A DNA stretch of 64,000 nucleotides from Pseudolysinimonas_A sp039912695 (GCF_039912695.1 NZ_JBDSPJ010000024.1:1-64000), one strand, 5' to 3'; numbered from the stretch's first letter, positions 49,808 to 59,083 are shown. Program-made: numbers and translations. The notes: generated by a model not told the origin, from the letters alone.

Positions 49808-51406
49808 CTAGGTGGTCGCGACCTTCAGCGCCGCCGCGAAGTCTTTGGCTCGGGACAGGTCGGCGACGAGCGGCTCGACGACCTGTTCGCGCACGACATC
49901 CCCGACCGAAGTGAGCAGTCGCCGCCGCGCGCGCCGCCGTCGTGATGCGGCGGTGAGCGCGGCGAGCACTCCGCCGAGAAGACCCAGCAGGATGCCGACG
50001 AGCACAGCGCCCACGATCAGCAGGGTCGGAACCGCCCACCCCTCGACCTCCGGAACCTCCGGGGCGGGAAATCCGAATCGGGGCAGGAAGGCCGCCGCGA
50101 GCAGCCAACCGATCCCGACCAGGGCCGTCACGATGGCGGCCCACTGCACGATCGAGAACAGAACCCACCACCAGGAGCCACGCGCAGGGAGCGAGGTGCG
50201 TGCGATCGCGTGGTCGAGGGAGTCGGGAAGAGTCGTGAGCGCGCCCTCCGCCTGGGTGCGGAGTCCGCTGCGCCACTGCTCGGTGAGGCCGACCGCGGCC
50301 GCGTCGGCGAAAGCCCGCACCGCGAGCGAGGCCTTCGCGCGCGCAGCCGCACTCTGGGGCGGCAGGCTTGTGCGATGGACCGCGGGGTCGTGTCCGGTGC
50401 CTTTCGAAGGCTTGGTGCGCGCGGCACCGAGTCCCAGGCGGGCGAGTGGGTCGGCCCGAAAACGCGAGATCCAAGAGATGAGCGGCCACCCGGTGGCTTG
50501 AGCTGACCGCTTGCGGTACGAGCCCGCGACCGCGCGCGCGACGACGTCGACGCCTGCAGCAACCCCGACCTCCTCGATGAGAACGCTGATCGCGCGGGCG
50601 TCGGGCCGGCGTGCGGAACCAGGGTCCGGCATCCGGTCGGCCAGTGCGGCGATGTCGGCCGCGAGCCGTGCGTCGCGCGCACTGCGTGCCGCCGCGAGGT
50701 CGCCGATGGCGGTGCGCAGTGCGTCGACTCCGGCGCCGGTGCGCGCGCTTACCGGGATCACCTTCGCCTTCGCGATGCCGTCCCGGTGAACGATCTGCTT
50801 CAACGACGCGACGACCTTCGGCACATCGGCGGCCGCCAGAAGGTCGGTTTGGTTGAGCACGATGAGCGTCACCTCGGCGTGCCGAGCGTGCGGGGTGATG
50901 AACTGCGCGTGCAGCACATCGTCCGCGTATTTCTGCGGGTCAACCACCCAAATCAGTGCGTCGACCTGCGCTGCCAGTCGCTCGGCCTCGTCGCGGTTGC
51001 GGCTCTCGACCGAGTCGAAGTCGGGCAGATCGAGCAACACGAGTTGCTGCGCGCGGGGGTCGAGGGGCGTGCCCTGCGTGATGCGATCCCGCACCTCGAG
51101 CCAGTCGAGCAGGTCGACGGCTCCCTCCGGATCCCAGGTCACCGCGAGTGCCTCGGAGGTCGTCGGTCGCCGTACATGCGTGCGCGCAACATCGGCACCG
51201 ACCAGCGCGTTCACGAGGCTCGACTTGCCCGAGCCGGTGGCACCGAAGACCCCGACGACGGTGGAGCCGGGCGATCGCTCCCGTCGCGCCGAGGCCCGTT
51301 CGAGCAGCGCGTCGGTCTGCGCCGCGAGCGCCGGCGGGATGCGGCCCTCGCCCGCCGTGCTCAGGGTGCGCAGAGCGGTGAGCCGGTCGTCGAGTGAGAC
51401 GCTCAC
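49808..51406 (-). CDS. Dynamin-like / Era-like GTPase with C-terminal membrane segment (B)
   Basis: A 532-residue GTPase. The P-loop is GATGSGKSSLVNALVG, DLPDFDSV is G3, and LIVLNQTD is G4. A long helical region follows, with two hydrophobic helices near the C-terminus (FSIVQWAAIVTALVGIGWLL and LLIVGAVLVGILLGLLGGVL), so it should bind the membrane. Together with the next gene it forms a pair like Streptomyces DynA/DynB, which stabilise septa. I chose GTG 51406, at which the similarity begins. Confidence 0.8.
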   Translation of the reverse strand: MSVSLDDRLTALRTLSTAGEGRIPPALAAQTDALLERASARRERSPGSTVVGVFGATGSGKSSLVNALVGADVARTHVRRPTTSEALAVTWDPEGAVDLLDWLEVRDRITQGTPLDPRAQQLVLLDLPDFDSVESRNRDEAERLAAQVDALIWVVDPQKYADDVLHAQFITPHARHAEVTLIVLNQTDLLAAADVPKVVASLKQIVHRDGIAKAKVIPVSARTGAGVDALRTAIGDLAAARSARDARLAADIAALADRMPDPGSARRPDARAISVLIEEVGVAAGVDVVARAVAGSYRKRSAQATGWPLISWISRFRADPLARLGLGAARTKPSKGTGHDPAVHRTSLPPQSAAARAKASLAVRAFADAAAVGLTEQWRSGLRTQAEGALTTLPDSLDHAIARTSLPARGSWWWVLFSIVQWAAIVTALVGIGWLLAAAFLPRFGFPAPEVPEVEGWAVPTLLIVGAVLVGILLGLLGGVLAALTAASRRRRARRRLLTSVGDVVREQVVEPLVADLSRAKDFAAALKVATT

Positions 51407-51420
51407 GTCGCTTCGCTCAC

Positions 51421-51459
51421 GAGGCAACCGTTCACGAGGCAACCGTTCACGATGCAACC
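51421..51459. repeat. 15-bp tandem repeat between the two GTPase genes
   Basis: The unit GAGGCAACCGTTCAC occurs at 51421-51435 and 51436-51450, with a partial third (GATGCAACC). It covers the upstream gene's stop region and the leader of the downstream gene. On the minus strand it would read RLPRE repeated if translated. Confidence 0.85.
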
Positions 51460-53204
51460 CCGGCGCGCTGCACGTCTTCGAGGAGCGCCTGAGACTCGCG
51501 CCGCAGCACGTCGGGGGTCGCCCCGAAGCGCATCGGTTCGAGCGCCGCGGCGACGCGCTCCCGCTCGGTGTCGAACAGGGCGCGCACTCGATCGCTGAGA
51601 TCGCGACGCGCTTCGGTGGCGAGCTGCCGCACGGCGTCTTCACCGAAGATGGTTTCCAGCAGTTTCTGCCCGAGCACCGCTGACCCGCCCGCGATCAGCA
51701 GTTCGCCGCCCGTGAGTCCAGCGGTCGAGGCGAAGACCACGATCATCAGCGCAACCGTGACGACGTTGAGTCCGATCGAAATCACCCGGGCGCGCACGCG
51801 CTTCGCGCCAGCCTTATCCCGCACGAGCTGCAGCACCGCACCTTGCCAGTCGCGCACCGACACCGCCGCGCTATCGGAGAAGGCGGGGCTCTCCGACGCG
51901 AGTTCCGGATGGCCCGCGGCGAGGTCGCGGCCGGCGGCGCTGCGCTGAAGGCCCGCCCAGGTAGAAGCCGCCGCACGTCCACCCTGGTCGACGATCACGG
52001 CGTGCAGGCCGCTCTCGATCTGCATCTCGACGTCGATGACCGGATTCGGGCGGCCCAACACCCACGCGGTCACGGTGTCGCGGGCGCGCGAGAACCACGA
52101 CTCCACTTTGCGGAAGAAGTCGGATGTTCCGACGAAGTCTTGCCAGCGAGCGAGAACTTCGCCGCGCAGCAGGGCACCGTCGCTCGTTGCCGCTTCGACG
52201 GCCTCGATCGCCTTCTCGTAGTCGGCGGCGGCGATCGCATCGGCACCGACGATCCAGTCCAGTTGCGCTTGCCGGGCTTCGGCGATGAGCGCGACTCGGC
52301 GATCGAGGTCGATGATCGTGCCGCCGAGGGTGCGGGCCGCGATCCGAGTGCGCTCGACCCGGTTGCCGGCGATCTCGGTGAGCCACTTCAGCGGCTCGGC
52401 GACGGCGGGGGCCGGCAGCATCCCGAGCTCGTCGAGAGGCTGTTCGTCGATCACGAAGATGGGCGCGTCAGCCAAGCCGCGGGTGGCGAGCATTGAGGTG
52501 AGGTCGGGCAGCACATCTTCGGCTGCTCCCGGGGGCACGCGATTGAGCACCACACCGACGGTGACCGACCGTTCTGCAGCATCCTCGAGCAGCCGCCACG
52601 GCACCGCGTCGGCGTACCGATTCGCGGTCGTGACGAAGAGCCAGAGGTCGGCCGCGGCGAGCAACTGGCCGGCCAGCGCGCGGTTCTCATCGGCCACCGA
52701 GTCGATGTCGGGCGCGTCGATGATCGCGAGCGACGCCGGAACCCGCTCGTGCGGCAGCACCATCAACTCGTTGATGCGAGACACAGCCGGCGTATCTCCC
52801 GCGGCCGACGCGTGGGTGCCCGAGGCGCTGATCGTGCCGCGTACGCGGGCAAGCCCGGGCAGGATGCGCGTCGACGCGAACCACTGGGCGTCACCCGGCG
52901 CGTGTACCAGAATCGGCTGCCGAGTCGTCGGCCGAATCACCCCGACCCGCGTGATGGGTGTGCCGATCAGGGCGTTCACGATCGTCGACTTGCCCGAGCC
53001 GGTGGACCCGCCGACGACCGCGAGGAGCGGGGCATCGAGGTCGGCAAGACGCGGGCGGATGTAGTCGTCGATCTGCCGCACCGCCGCGGCCGCGGACTCC
53101 CGGTGCTCGGCTGCGCCATCGAGGGGCAACTGAAGCCCCGGGTCGGCGAGGGATGCCCGCAGGCGTTCGAGTGACACGATCGCGGTCGCTGCGGTGTCGG
53201 TCAC
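51447..53204 (-). CDS. Dynamin-like GTPase (A)
   Basis: A 585-residue GTPase with P-loop GGSTGSGKSTIVNALIG (from residue 65), a Thr-rich switch (IRPTTRQPILVHAP), IDAPDIDSV as G3 and GVVLNRVPP near the G4 position. The C-terminal half is helical with a hydrophobic stretch (VISIGLNVVTVALMIVVFAS). It is translated just before the second GTPase. Paired genes of this kind are a feature of actinobacterial membrane remodelling systems. The GTG start at 53204 is used. Confidence 0.82.
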   Translation of the reverse strand: MTDTAATAIVSLERLRASLADPGLQLPLDGAAEHRESAAAAVRQIDDYIRPRLADLDAPLLAVVGGSTGSGKSTIVNALIGTPITRVGVIRPTTRQPILVHAPGDAQWFASTRILPGLARVRGTISASGTHASAAGDTPAVSRINELMVLPHERVPASLAIIDAPDIDSVADENRALAGQLLAAADLWLFVTTANRYADAVPWRLLEDAAERSVTVGVVLNRVPPGAAEDVLPDLTSMLATRGLADAPIFVIDEQPLDELGMLPAPAVAEPLKWLTEIAGNRVERTRIAARTLGGTIIDLDRRVALIAEARQAQLDWIVGADAIAAADYEKAIEAVEAATSDGALLRGEVLARWQDFVGTSDFFRKVESWFSRARDTVTAWVLGRPNPVIDVEMQIESGLHAVIVDQGGRAAASTWAGLQRSAAGRDLAAGHPELASESPAFSDSAAVSVRDWQGAVLQLVRDKAGAKRVRARVISIGLNVVTVALMIVVFASTAGLTGGELLIAGGSAVLGQKLLETIFGEDAVRQLATEARRDLSDRVRALFDTERERVAAALEPMRFGATPDVLRRESQALLEDVQRAGVAS

Positions 53205-53315
53205 TCGTCTAGCTTGGCGGTCGGCGTCGGCAATAGCGACCTCGCCAGGCGGCTATGGGGCGCGACCTGTGGAGAACGTCGGCTGGCGGATGGCGGCCTT
53301 TCCCAGAATGGCGGG

Positions 53316-54545
53316 GTGACCGCAGCCCTCGACCTCATCACCGACAAGGTGCGCGAGCGCGTGCGGCGCGAGGGCGTCGATGTCGCCACCGACACCGAAC
53401 TGGTCGACCGGTATGTGCGGGATGCGGTGCGCAGCTACTCCGAGCACGCACTCGGCGGGTCGGCGCCGCTCCTCGCCGACGAGGCCGCAGTCTCGCGTCA
53501 AGTGATCGCGGCGGTCACCGGACTCGGTCTGCTTCAGCCTCTGCTCGATGATCCGAGTGTCGAAGAGATTTGGATCAACGACCCGTCTCGCATCTTCATC
53601 GCCCGTGACGGGGTGTCGGAACGCATCCATCTCGACCTCGATGAAGCCGACGTGCGCGACCTGGTCGAGCGGATGCTGCGGTCGACCGGGCGACGCGTGG
53701 ATTTGAGCTCGCCATTTGTTGACGCCTCGCTTCCCGACGGCACGCGGCTGCATGTCGCCATCCCCGACATCACGCGCAGCAACTGGGCGGTCAACATCCG
53801 CAAGTTCCGCTCGGGCATGCGCAACCTGACCGAACTCGTGCGGCTGGGGTCGCTCACACCACAGGCCGCGGAGTTTCTGCACGCCGCCGTCTGGGCCGGG
53901 CTGAACATCCTGGTGTCAGGGGCCACCCAATCGGGTAAGACGACGATGCTCGGGGCATTGCTCGGGTCGGCCCGGCCTGAGGAGCGGATCGTCACGGTCG
54001 AGGAGACCTTCGAACTCGCGGTCTCGGCGCCCGACTGGGTGGCGATGCAGTGTCGCCAGTCGTCGTTGGAGGGTACCGGCGAGGTGTCGCTGCGCAGGTT
54101 GGTGAAAGAGGCACTGAGGATGCGCCCCGACCGACTCGTGGTGGGCGAGGTGCGCGAAGCCGAGTCTCTCGACCTGTTGATTGCGCTCAACTCGGGCCTC
54201 CCGGGGATGTGTTCCCTCCATGCCAACTCGGCCTCGGATGCCCTGCGAAAGTTGTGCACCCTCCCGTTGCTCGCCGGCCGCAACATCGACGCCTCCTTCG
54301 TCGTGCCGACGGTTGCCCACTCGATCGACCTCGTCGTACATGCGGAACTCGACCGCACCGGCCATCGGCACGTGGTCGAAATCGTCGCCCCGACCGGTCG
54401 GGTGGTCGACGCCGGGATCGAATCCACTCGACTGTTCGAACGGCGCGGAGCCGACCTCGTCGCGACGGGTGACCTGCCGGTGCAGCGCGAGAAACTCACG
54501 CGTGCGGGAGTCGACCCCGCCGCCTACCTGCGGGGATCGCGATGA
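53316..54545 (+). CDS. tadA: Tad pilus / type II secretion ATPase
   Basis: A 409-residue secretion ATPase of the CpaF/TadA type. Walker A is SGATQSGKTTML, the Asp box RIVTVEETFEL and the Walker B RPDRLVVGEVRE are in the usual order, and the His box is CSLHANSASDAL. It powers assembly of Flp-type pili. GTG 53316 was chosen (CAGAAT 6 bases upstream), because the upstream 34 codons lack family features. The stop overlaps tadB by 4 bases. Confidence 0.9.
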   Translation: MTAALDLITDKVRERVRREGVDVATDTELVDRYVRDAVRSYSEHALGGSAPLLADEAAVSRQVIAAVTGLGLLQPLLDDPSVEEIWINDPSRIFIARDGVSERIHLDLDEADVRDLVERMLRSTGRRVDLSSPFVDASLPDGTRLHVAIPDITRSNWAVNIRKFRSGMRNLTELVRLGSLTPQAAEFLHAAVWAGLNILVSGATQSGKTTMLGALLGSARPEERIVTVEETFELAVSAPDWVAMQCRQSSLEGTGEVSLRRLVKEALRMRPDRLVVGEVREAESLDLLIALNSGLPGMCSLHANSASDALRKLCTLPLLAGRNIDASFVVPTVAHSIDLVVHAELDRTGHRHVVEIVAPTGRVVDAGIESTRLFERRGADLVATGDLPVQREKLTRAGVDPAAYLRGSR

Positions 54546-55402
54546 TCCTCGTCGTCGGGTTGCTCCTCGGCGCTGGTGTGTTGCTCGTCGTCTCTCCGTG
54601 GTTGTGGCCTGCGCCTGCGACCCGAGTTACGCGGCCGCAGCTGCTGGATGGATTGCGGGTTCGGTTGGCGCAGGCCGGGCTCGGCAGGGTCGCAGTCGGC
54701 GTTCCGATCGCGGTGAGTGTGCTCGTGGGCCTCGCGCTCGGAGCAGTCGTGCTCGCCGTGGCTCCGGTGCCGGCTCTGGCACTCGGTGCGGCGGCGGTGG
54801 GTGCGTCGATCCCTCTCGCGGTGCTCGGGGTGCGGGCTCGCGCGCTGCGAAAGGCGACCCGTCTCGCCTGGCCGGACCTCGTCGATCACCTGGTGGCCGG
54901 CATCCGGGCGGGTGTTCCCCTTGCGGAAGCTGTCGGGGCGCTCGCCGAAGTTGGCCCGGTCGAGACGCGGGCCGCGTTTCGTGCCTTCGAGCGGCGGGCG
55001 CTCGGGTCGGGCAACCTCGCCACTGCTCTCGACGGGCTGAAGGCTGACCTCGCGGATCCGGTGGCCGACCGCATCGTCGAGACCCTCAAGATGGCGCGCG
55101 AGGTCGGCGGCTCGGAGTTGCCGTCGATCTTGAGGGCGTTGGCGACGTCGCTGCGGGCCGATCTGGCGCTGCGGTCCGAGGTGGAGGCGCGGCAGTCGTG
55201 GGTGCGCGGTGCGGCCCGCCTCGGTGTCGTCGCGCCGTGGGTGGTGTTGCTGCTGCTGGCATCCCGACCCGAGGCCGCCGCCGCGTACAACACGCCAGCC
55301 GGTCTCGCACTGTTGGCGATCGGACTCGCGCTGACACTCGTCGCCTACCGGATCATGATCGCGCTCGGACGACTCCCCGAAGAGCGCAGGTGGTTCGCGT
55401 GA
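54542..55402 (+). CDS. tadB: TadB-like inner membrane platform protein
   Basis: A 286-residue protein with a type II secretion F domain (LVDHLVAGIRAGVPLAEAVG, then KMAREVGGSELPSILRALAT) and hydrophobic helices at both ends. TadB and TadC together anchor the ATPase and pilin assembly. It overlaps tadA and tadC by 4 bases each. Confidence 0.88.
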   Translation: MILVVGLLLGAGVLLVVSPWLWPAPATRVTRPQLLDGLRVRLAQAGLGRVAVGVPIAVSVLVGLALGAVVLAVAPVPALALGAAAVGASIPLAVLGVRARALRKATRLAWPDLVDHLVAGIRAGVPLAEAVGALAEVGPVETRAAFRAFERRALGSGNLATALDGLKADLADPVADRIVETLKMAREVGGSELPSILRALATSLRADLALRSEVEARQSWVRGAARLGVVAPWVVLLLLASRPEAAAAYNTPAGLALLAIGLALTLVAYRIMIALGRLPEERRWFA

Positions 55403-56337
55403 CCCCGCTTCTCGCCCTCGCGGTGCCGGTCGGCATCCTGATGGGTCTCGGACTGTGGACGCTGCTTGCGCTCGTTCCGCGAGTCGGGGCGACGCGGCTC
55501 GCCTCACGGGTTGCCCCCTACGTCGCAGACGTCTCGCCCGAGGCGCGAGAGTTCCTCGACCGGCGACCGGCCGAACCCCTGCCGTTCGTCGGCGGTTTGC
55601 TGGCACCCTCGGTGCGGTCGGTCGGTCGCGGTCTCGCAGCGGCCTTCGGGGACGACGACTCGGTCGAGCGGCGGCTGCGGCAAGCCGGATGGATGCTCAC
55701 AGTCGAGGCGTTGCGCGGGCGGCAGTTGCTGTTCGGCGCGGCGGGTGCTGCCGTCGGCATCCTGACATCGGTGGGCGTCGCGCGATCTGTTGCCGTCTCG
55801 CCGATTCTGCTCGGGGCGATCGTGGTGGTCGGCGTCGCTATCGGGGTGCTCGCGCCCGACCAGTTGCTCTCGCGGGCCGCGCGAGCCCGTCGCGATCGGA
55901 TCGCGGCCGAGCTGCCGACAGTGCTCGAATTTCTGACCCTGTCGCTCTCGGCGGGAGAGGCGGTGCTGGATGCCCTGCGCCGGGTCTCGCGGGCGGGGAG
56001 CGGCGACCTCGCGCACGAACTCTCGACCGTGGTCGCGCAGGTCAACGCCGGCGTCGCGCTCGCGGATGCGCTGAACCGCTGTGCCGACGAGATCCAGCTG
56101 CCCGCGCTGAGTCGCACCATCGATCAACTCGTCGGAGCACTCGACCGCGGTACCCCGCTCGTCGAGGTGCTGCGTGCTCAGGCGCAAGATTCCCGAGACG
56201 ACGCGAAACGCGTGCTGCTCGAATCCGCGGGGAAGAAGGAGATCGCGATGCTCGTGCCGCTGGTGTTCCTGATCCTGCCGGTCACCGTCGCGTTCGCGAT
56301 CTTCCCGGGGATTCTGGTGCTGCAGCTCGGGTTCTAA
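55399..56337 (+). CDS. tadC: TadC-like inner membrane platform protein
   Basis: A 312-residue protein with the second T2SSF domain (LPTVLEFLTLSLSAGEAVLD and TIDQLVGALDRGTPLVEVLR) and a final helix (VPLVFLILPVTVAFAIFPGI). GTG 55399 overlaps the tadB stop. GTG 55390 is also possible. The last 30 codons (56248-56337) recur at 56722-56811. Normally pilin and TadE-like genes follow tadC. Here a group of unrelated small genes follows, and none is a pilin. Confidence 0.9.
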   Translation: MTPLLALAVPVGILMGLGLWTLLALVPRVGATRLASRVAPYVADVSPEAREFLDRRPAEPLPFVGGLLAPSVRSVGRGLAAAFGDDDSVERRLRQAGWMLTVEALRGRQLLFGAAGAAVGILTSVGVARSVAVSPILLGAIVVVGVAIGVLAPDQLLSRAARARRDRIAAELPTVLEFLTLSLSAGEAVLDALRRVSRAGSGDLAHELSTVVAQVNAGVALADALNRCADEIQLPALSRTIDQLVGALDRGTPLVEVLRAQAQDSRDDAKRVLLESAGKKEIAMLVPLVFLILPVTVAFAIFPGILVLQLGF

Positions 56338-56349
56338 AGGCGACCCGCA

Positions 56350-56706
56350 TCAACCCACGGCGGCGTGACCAATCGCTGTGAGAACTTCGCCGATCCAAAC
56401 CGCTGCGAATCCGATCGTCTCTTCGTCATCCCCGGTGCGCTCGCGTTGAAGGTTCTCCCAGGACCAACTGGTCTGCCCGATCGTGAGAGTGGGCTGGTCC
56501 TCCACCGCATAACGGTCGGGGTTGGGCACGGACCAGAAATAGTCGGCACGCAGCTCGAAGATGCTCCCCGAGGTGGACTCGATGTGGCGCATCACTGCGT
56601 CGAAGGCAGCGCGAAGTTGTGAGAGTTCAATCTGGATCGCATCGGTGGTCACGAGCCGAGCCTGTCCGACGTCATTCGATTTGTCGATGGGCGGGGTCGG
56701 CGGCAA
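56350..56706 (-). CDS. Unknown protein inserted between two tadC 3' ends
   Basis: A 118-residue acidic protein with no signal peptide or membrane helix. SIFELRADYFWSVPNPDRYA and DQPTLTIGQTSWSWENLQRE are the most distinct segments. I do not recognise a family. The start may be TTG 56706 or a GTG at about 56655. Its stop lies 13 bases from the tadC stop and its start 15 bases from the second tadC fragment, so it fits exactly between the duplicated ends. Confidence 0.6.
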   Translation of the reverse strand: MPPTPPIDKSNDVGQARLVTTDAIQIELSQLRAAFDAVMRHIESTSGSIFELRADYFWSVPNPDRYAVEDQPTLTIGQTSWSWENLQRERTGDDEETIGFAAVWIGEVLTAIGHAAVG

Positions 56707-56721
56707 AGGTACCTAAAATCC

Positions 56722-56811
56722 ATGCTCGTCCCGCTGGTGTTCCTCATCCTGCCGGTCACCGTCGCGTTTGCGATCTTCCCGGGGATCCTGGTGCTGCAGC
56801 TCGGGTTCTAG
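56722..56811 (+). pseudogene. Second copy of the tadC 3' end (30 codons)
   Basis: Ninety bases match 56248-56337 with five differences, all silent (GTG/GTC, CTG/CTC, TTC/TTT, ATT/ATC, TAA/TAG). The protein fragment VPLVFLILPVTVAFAIFPGI and its end are unchanged. This pattern suggests the copy came from another functional tadC allele rather than by local decay. Confidence 0.95.
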
Positions 56812-56849
56812 GTACTCACCGATCACGCGGGCTATGAAATGGTGGGGTT

Positions 56850-57824
56850 ATGGTCCAGCGGAGGCATCTCGTGGTCGGCGCCGGGCCAATCGGAACAGCT
56901 CTCGCGTTGCGCCTGGCCGCGCAGGGCGATCGGGTGCAAGTCGTCACACGCGGGGGCGTTGACCCAACACATCCGAGCGTCGAACACCTTGCGCTCGACG
57001 CGTCCGACCGTCCCGCGTTGGCGGCGTGTGCCGACGGCGTCGATGTGCTCTACAACTGTGCCAATCCCGGTCCCTATCCCGTGTGGGAGAAGCGCTGGCC
57101 ACCGTTAGCGGCGTCGATCTTGGGGGCAGCCGAAGACAGTGGAGCGGTTCTCGTGACCCTGAGTAATCTCTACGGCTACGGGCGCGTCGATGGTCCGATC
57201 ACCCGGGATTCGCCCCTCCGCGCGTCCGATCACAAGGGTGCCCTGCGCAACCGGATGTGGGCCGACGCACTGACCGCTCACCAAGCGGGAAGGGTGCGGG
57301 TCACCGAAGCTCGCGCTTCCGACTATCTCGGCCCGACCGCCACCCACGCGAGCGGCGTACTCGCCCGTTATGCGATGCAGACCTTGAACGGGCAACCCGC
57401 GTGGGTGTTCAGCGACCCCGACCAGCCGCACACTTGGACAGCAGTTGACGACATCGCGGCGACCCTTGCGGTTCTGGGTGTGGACGAACGGGCTTGGGGT
57501 CAGGCCTGGCTGGTCCCTTCCAACCCGCCCGAAAGCATCCGCAGCGTGTTGGATCAACTGAGCACCCGGGTCGGTGCGCCTCAGCCTCAGCTTCGACAGC
57601 TACCCCGCTGGTTGGTGCGCGCAGGCGGCGCGCTCGTTCCTTTGTTGCGCGAATTGAACGGTGTGCTGTCCCAATTCGACTATCCCTTCGTGATAGATGC
57701 CGCAGAGACCACGACGACCTTTGGCATCGAACCCACCGATTGGGCCGCCCTCCTCGACGCGACCGCGCGCGCTTGGGCGGCCCGAGCCGGCCACCAATCC
57801 GCTCGCGGAACCGGTGCTGGTTGA
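56850..57824 (+). CDS. NAD-dependent epimerase/dehydratase family protein
   Basis: A 324-residue extended SDR-type protein. The Rossmann motif is LVVGAGPIGTALALRLAAQG. The substrate half includes VTLSNLYGYGRVDGPITRDS, in which the Y.....K catalytic pair is replaced by a Y with no clear Lys, as in atypical SDRs. The domain closes with WTAVDDIAATLAVLG. The C-terminal few residues (HQSARGTGAG) are read from a fragment of the CGNR-gene 3' end. It belongs to the accessory group behind tadC. Confidence 0.78.
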   Translation: MVQRRHLVVGAGPIGTALALRLAAQGDRVQVVTRGGVDPTHPSVEHLALDASDRPALAACADGVDVLYNCANPGPYPVWEKRWPPLAASILGAAEDSGAVLVTLSNLYGYGRVDGPITRDSPLRASDHKGALRNRMWADALTAHQAGRVRVTEARASDYLGPTATHASGVLARYAMQTLNGQPAWVFSDPDQPHTWTAVDDIAATLAVLGVDERAWGQAWLVPSNPPESIRSVLDQLSTRVGAPQPQLRQLPRWLVRAGGALVPLLRELNGVLSQFDYPFVIDAAETTTTFGIEPTDWAALLDATARAWAARAGHQSARGTGAG

Positions 57825-57868
57825 CCCGACCCGCACCGCACGGAGTCGAGGTTCTGCGTGCTCAGGCG
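57799..57868 (+). other. Chimeric junction: CGNR 3'-end fragment fused to a tadC fragment
   Basis: Bases 57799-57845 match the 3' end of the CGNR gene (about 43 of 47 bases, same orientation as 61644-61855). They join directly to 57845-57868, which match 56161-56184 in tadC with one mismatch. The fusion lies between accessory genes. Confidence 0.75.
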
Positions 57869-57910
57869 AAGGACCGGACTGGGCTGTCTACACGGATTGC
57901 GCGCGCGCTG

Positions 57911-58201
57911 CTAAGGCCGTAATAGCGCCCGCGACATCGTGAGTTGCGTCTCCCCTTCGGTAGTCGACATCGACCAGGGGAGCGTGATCGTCACGAGTTC
58001 TCCGCTCTGTTCTTGAGGCTCTGCCTCGATCCAGAACCCGACGGGAAAGTGCGCGTCCTTCCCCAGCGCGAACTCCGTGACGATGTCCTTCTCGATGATC
58101 CGGTGGTCGCGGCCAAAGGCGTCGTGGACGGAAATCTCGATCACCCCGGGTTGTGGGTCGTCCGAAACCCACCGCAGCGCGATCGCCTTGAATCTGGGCA
58201 T
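57911..58201 (-). CDS. Small beta-rich protein of unknown function
   Basis: A 96-residue protein starting PRFKAIALRWVSDDPQPGVI. The alternating pattern (IEISVHDAFGRDHRIIEKDI, then FPVGFWIEAEPQEQSGELVT) indicates a beta-rich fold. I have seen similar small actinobacterial proteins without assigned function. I chose ATG 58201 because TATGCT lies 7 bases upstream. The frame is open as far as 58366. No partner gene is evident. Confidence 0.6.
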   Translation of the reverse strand: MPRFKAIALRWVSDDPQPGVIEISVHDAFGRDHRIIEKDIVTEFALGKDAHFPVGFWIEAEPQEQSGELVTITLPWSMSTTEGETQLTMSRALLRP

Positions 58202-58330
58202 GCGAAGGAGCATAAGGCGGAGCCCGTGGCGGGCATCGAAAAGTGTCCCAATTCGATAGAACGCTATGCGCTTCATATGAGGGTGCAGGTTTTCGTGCAT
58301 CCCGACCTTCTCGGCTGATTTGCTCACGCC

Positions 58331-58960
58331 ATGACGAAGCGACGAAGCATCAACGGCAGCGCACATCCACTCATTCCGGTTCTGATCATCGGCGTTGTTG
58401 CGCTGGCGGGATGCTCAGCCATCGCGGCGCCCGGTGCGGCCGAGACGCACCCAACGGCGGCACGCGCGCACGCCACAACCGAAACTGTCACCGTCACGAT
58501 CGCGGGTGGTCTCGACACCAACCCGGTCGACAGTGGGCGCCCGGTTGTGCTGATCGCTGCGGCACTGGGGGTGCCGACGGATGTGTTCCGCGATGCGTTT
58601 AGCCGGGTCACGCCGGCCGGGGCTGGTGAGCAACCGACCGACGCCGAGGCCCAGGCGAACAAGCAGGCACTGCTCACGACACTCGCGCCGTACGGTGTTG
58701 TGAACGACCGCCTCGACCAGGTGTCGAACTACTACCGATATCAAGGGTCGGCCGGTGAGAGCTGGCCCCACACTGACGCGCAGGCGGTCGCGACCATCGA
58801 GAACGGCGTTGTGGTCGGCATCGTCGTGACCGACCCCGGATCCGGTTACAGCTCAGCGCCCACGATCACGCTGTCCAATGGACAGACGGCGACCGCGATC
58901 CTGACGTACGGAACTGACTTCGCCACCAACGGCAGCATCGCTTCGATCACGCTCAACTGA
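58331..58960 (+). CDS. Predicted lipoprotein with Gly-Ser-Gly-Tyr repeat-like end
   Basis: A 209-residue lipoprotein (signal LIPVLIIGVVALAGC, lipobox LAGC). The middle part is helical (FRDAFSRVTPAGAGEQPTDA). The C-terminal segment GIVVTDPGSGYSSAPTITLS is a motif found singly or repeated in bacterial surface proteins. The predicted location is the outer face of the membrane. It is divergent from the 57911 gene and is not obviously linked to its neighbours. Confidence 0.72.
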   Translation: MTKRRSINGSAHPLIPVLIIGVVALAGCSAIAAPGAAETHPTAARAHATTETVTVTIAGGLDTNPVDSGRPVVLIAAALGVPTDVFRDAFSRVTPAGAGEQPTDAEAQANKQALLTTLAPYGVVNDRLDQVSNYYRYQGSAGESWPHTDAQAVATIENGVVVGIVVTDPGSGYSSAPTITLSNGQTATAILTYGTDFATNGSIASITLN

Positions 58961-59083
58961 GCGCAGGGACTGCGGCGGTCGCGGCGTTGGGCGCGCGCGA
59001 ACGCCCTCTAGGTGCCGGTGGGAAGGCCGTAAGTTGCGAGGTGGCCGGGTCGAGCAGCAAGCCCGCCGCGCTTGAATAGCACG

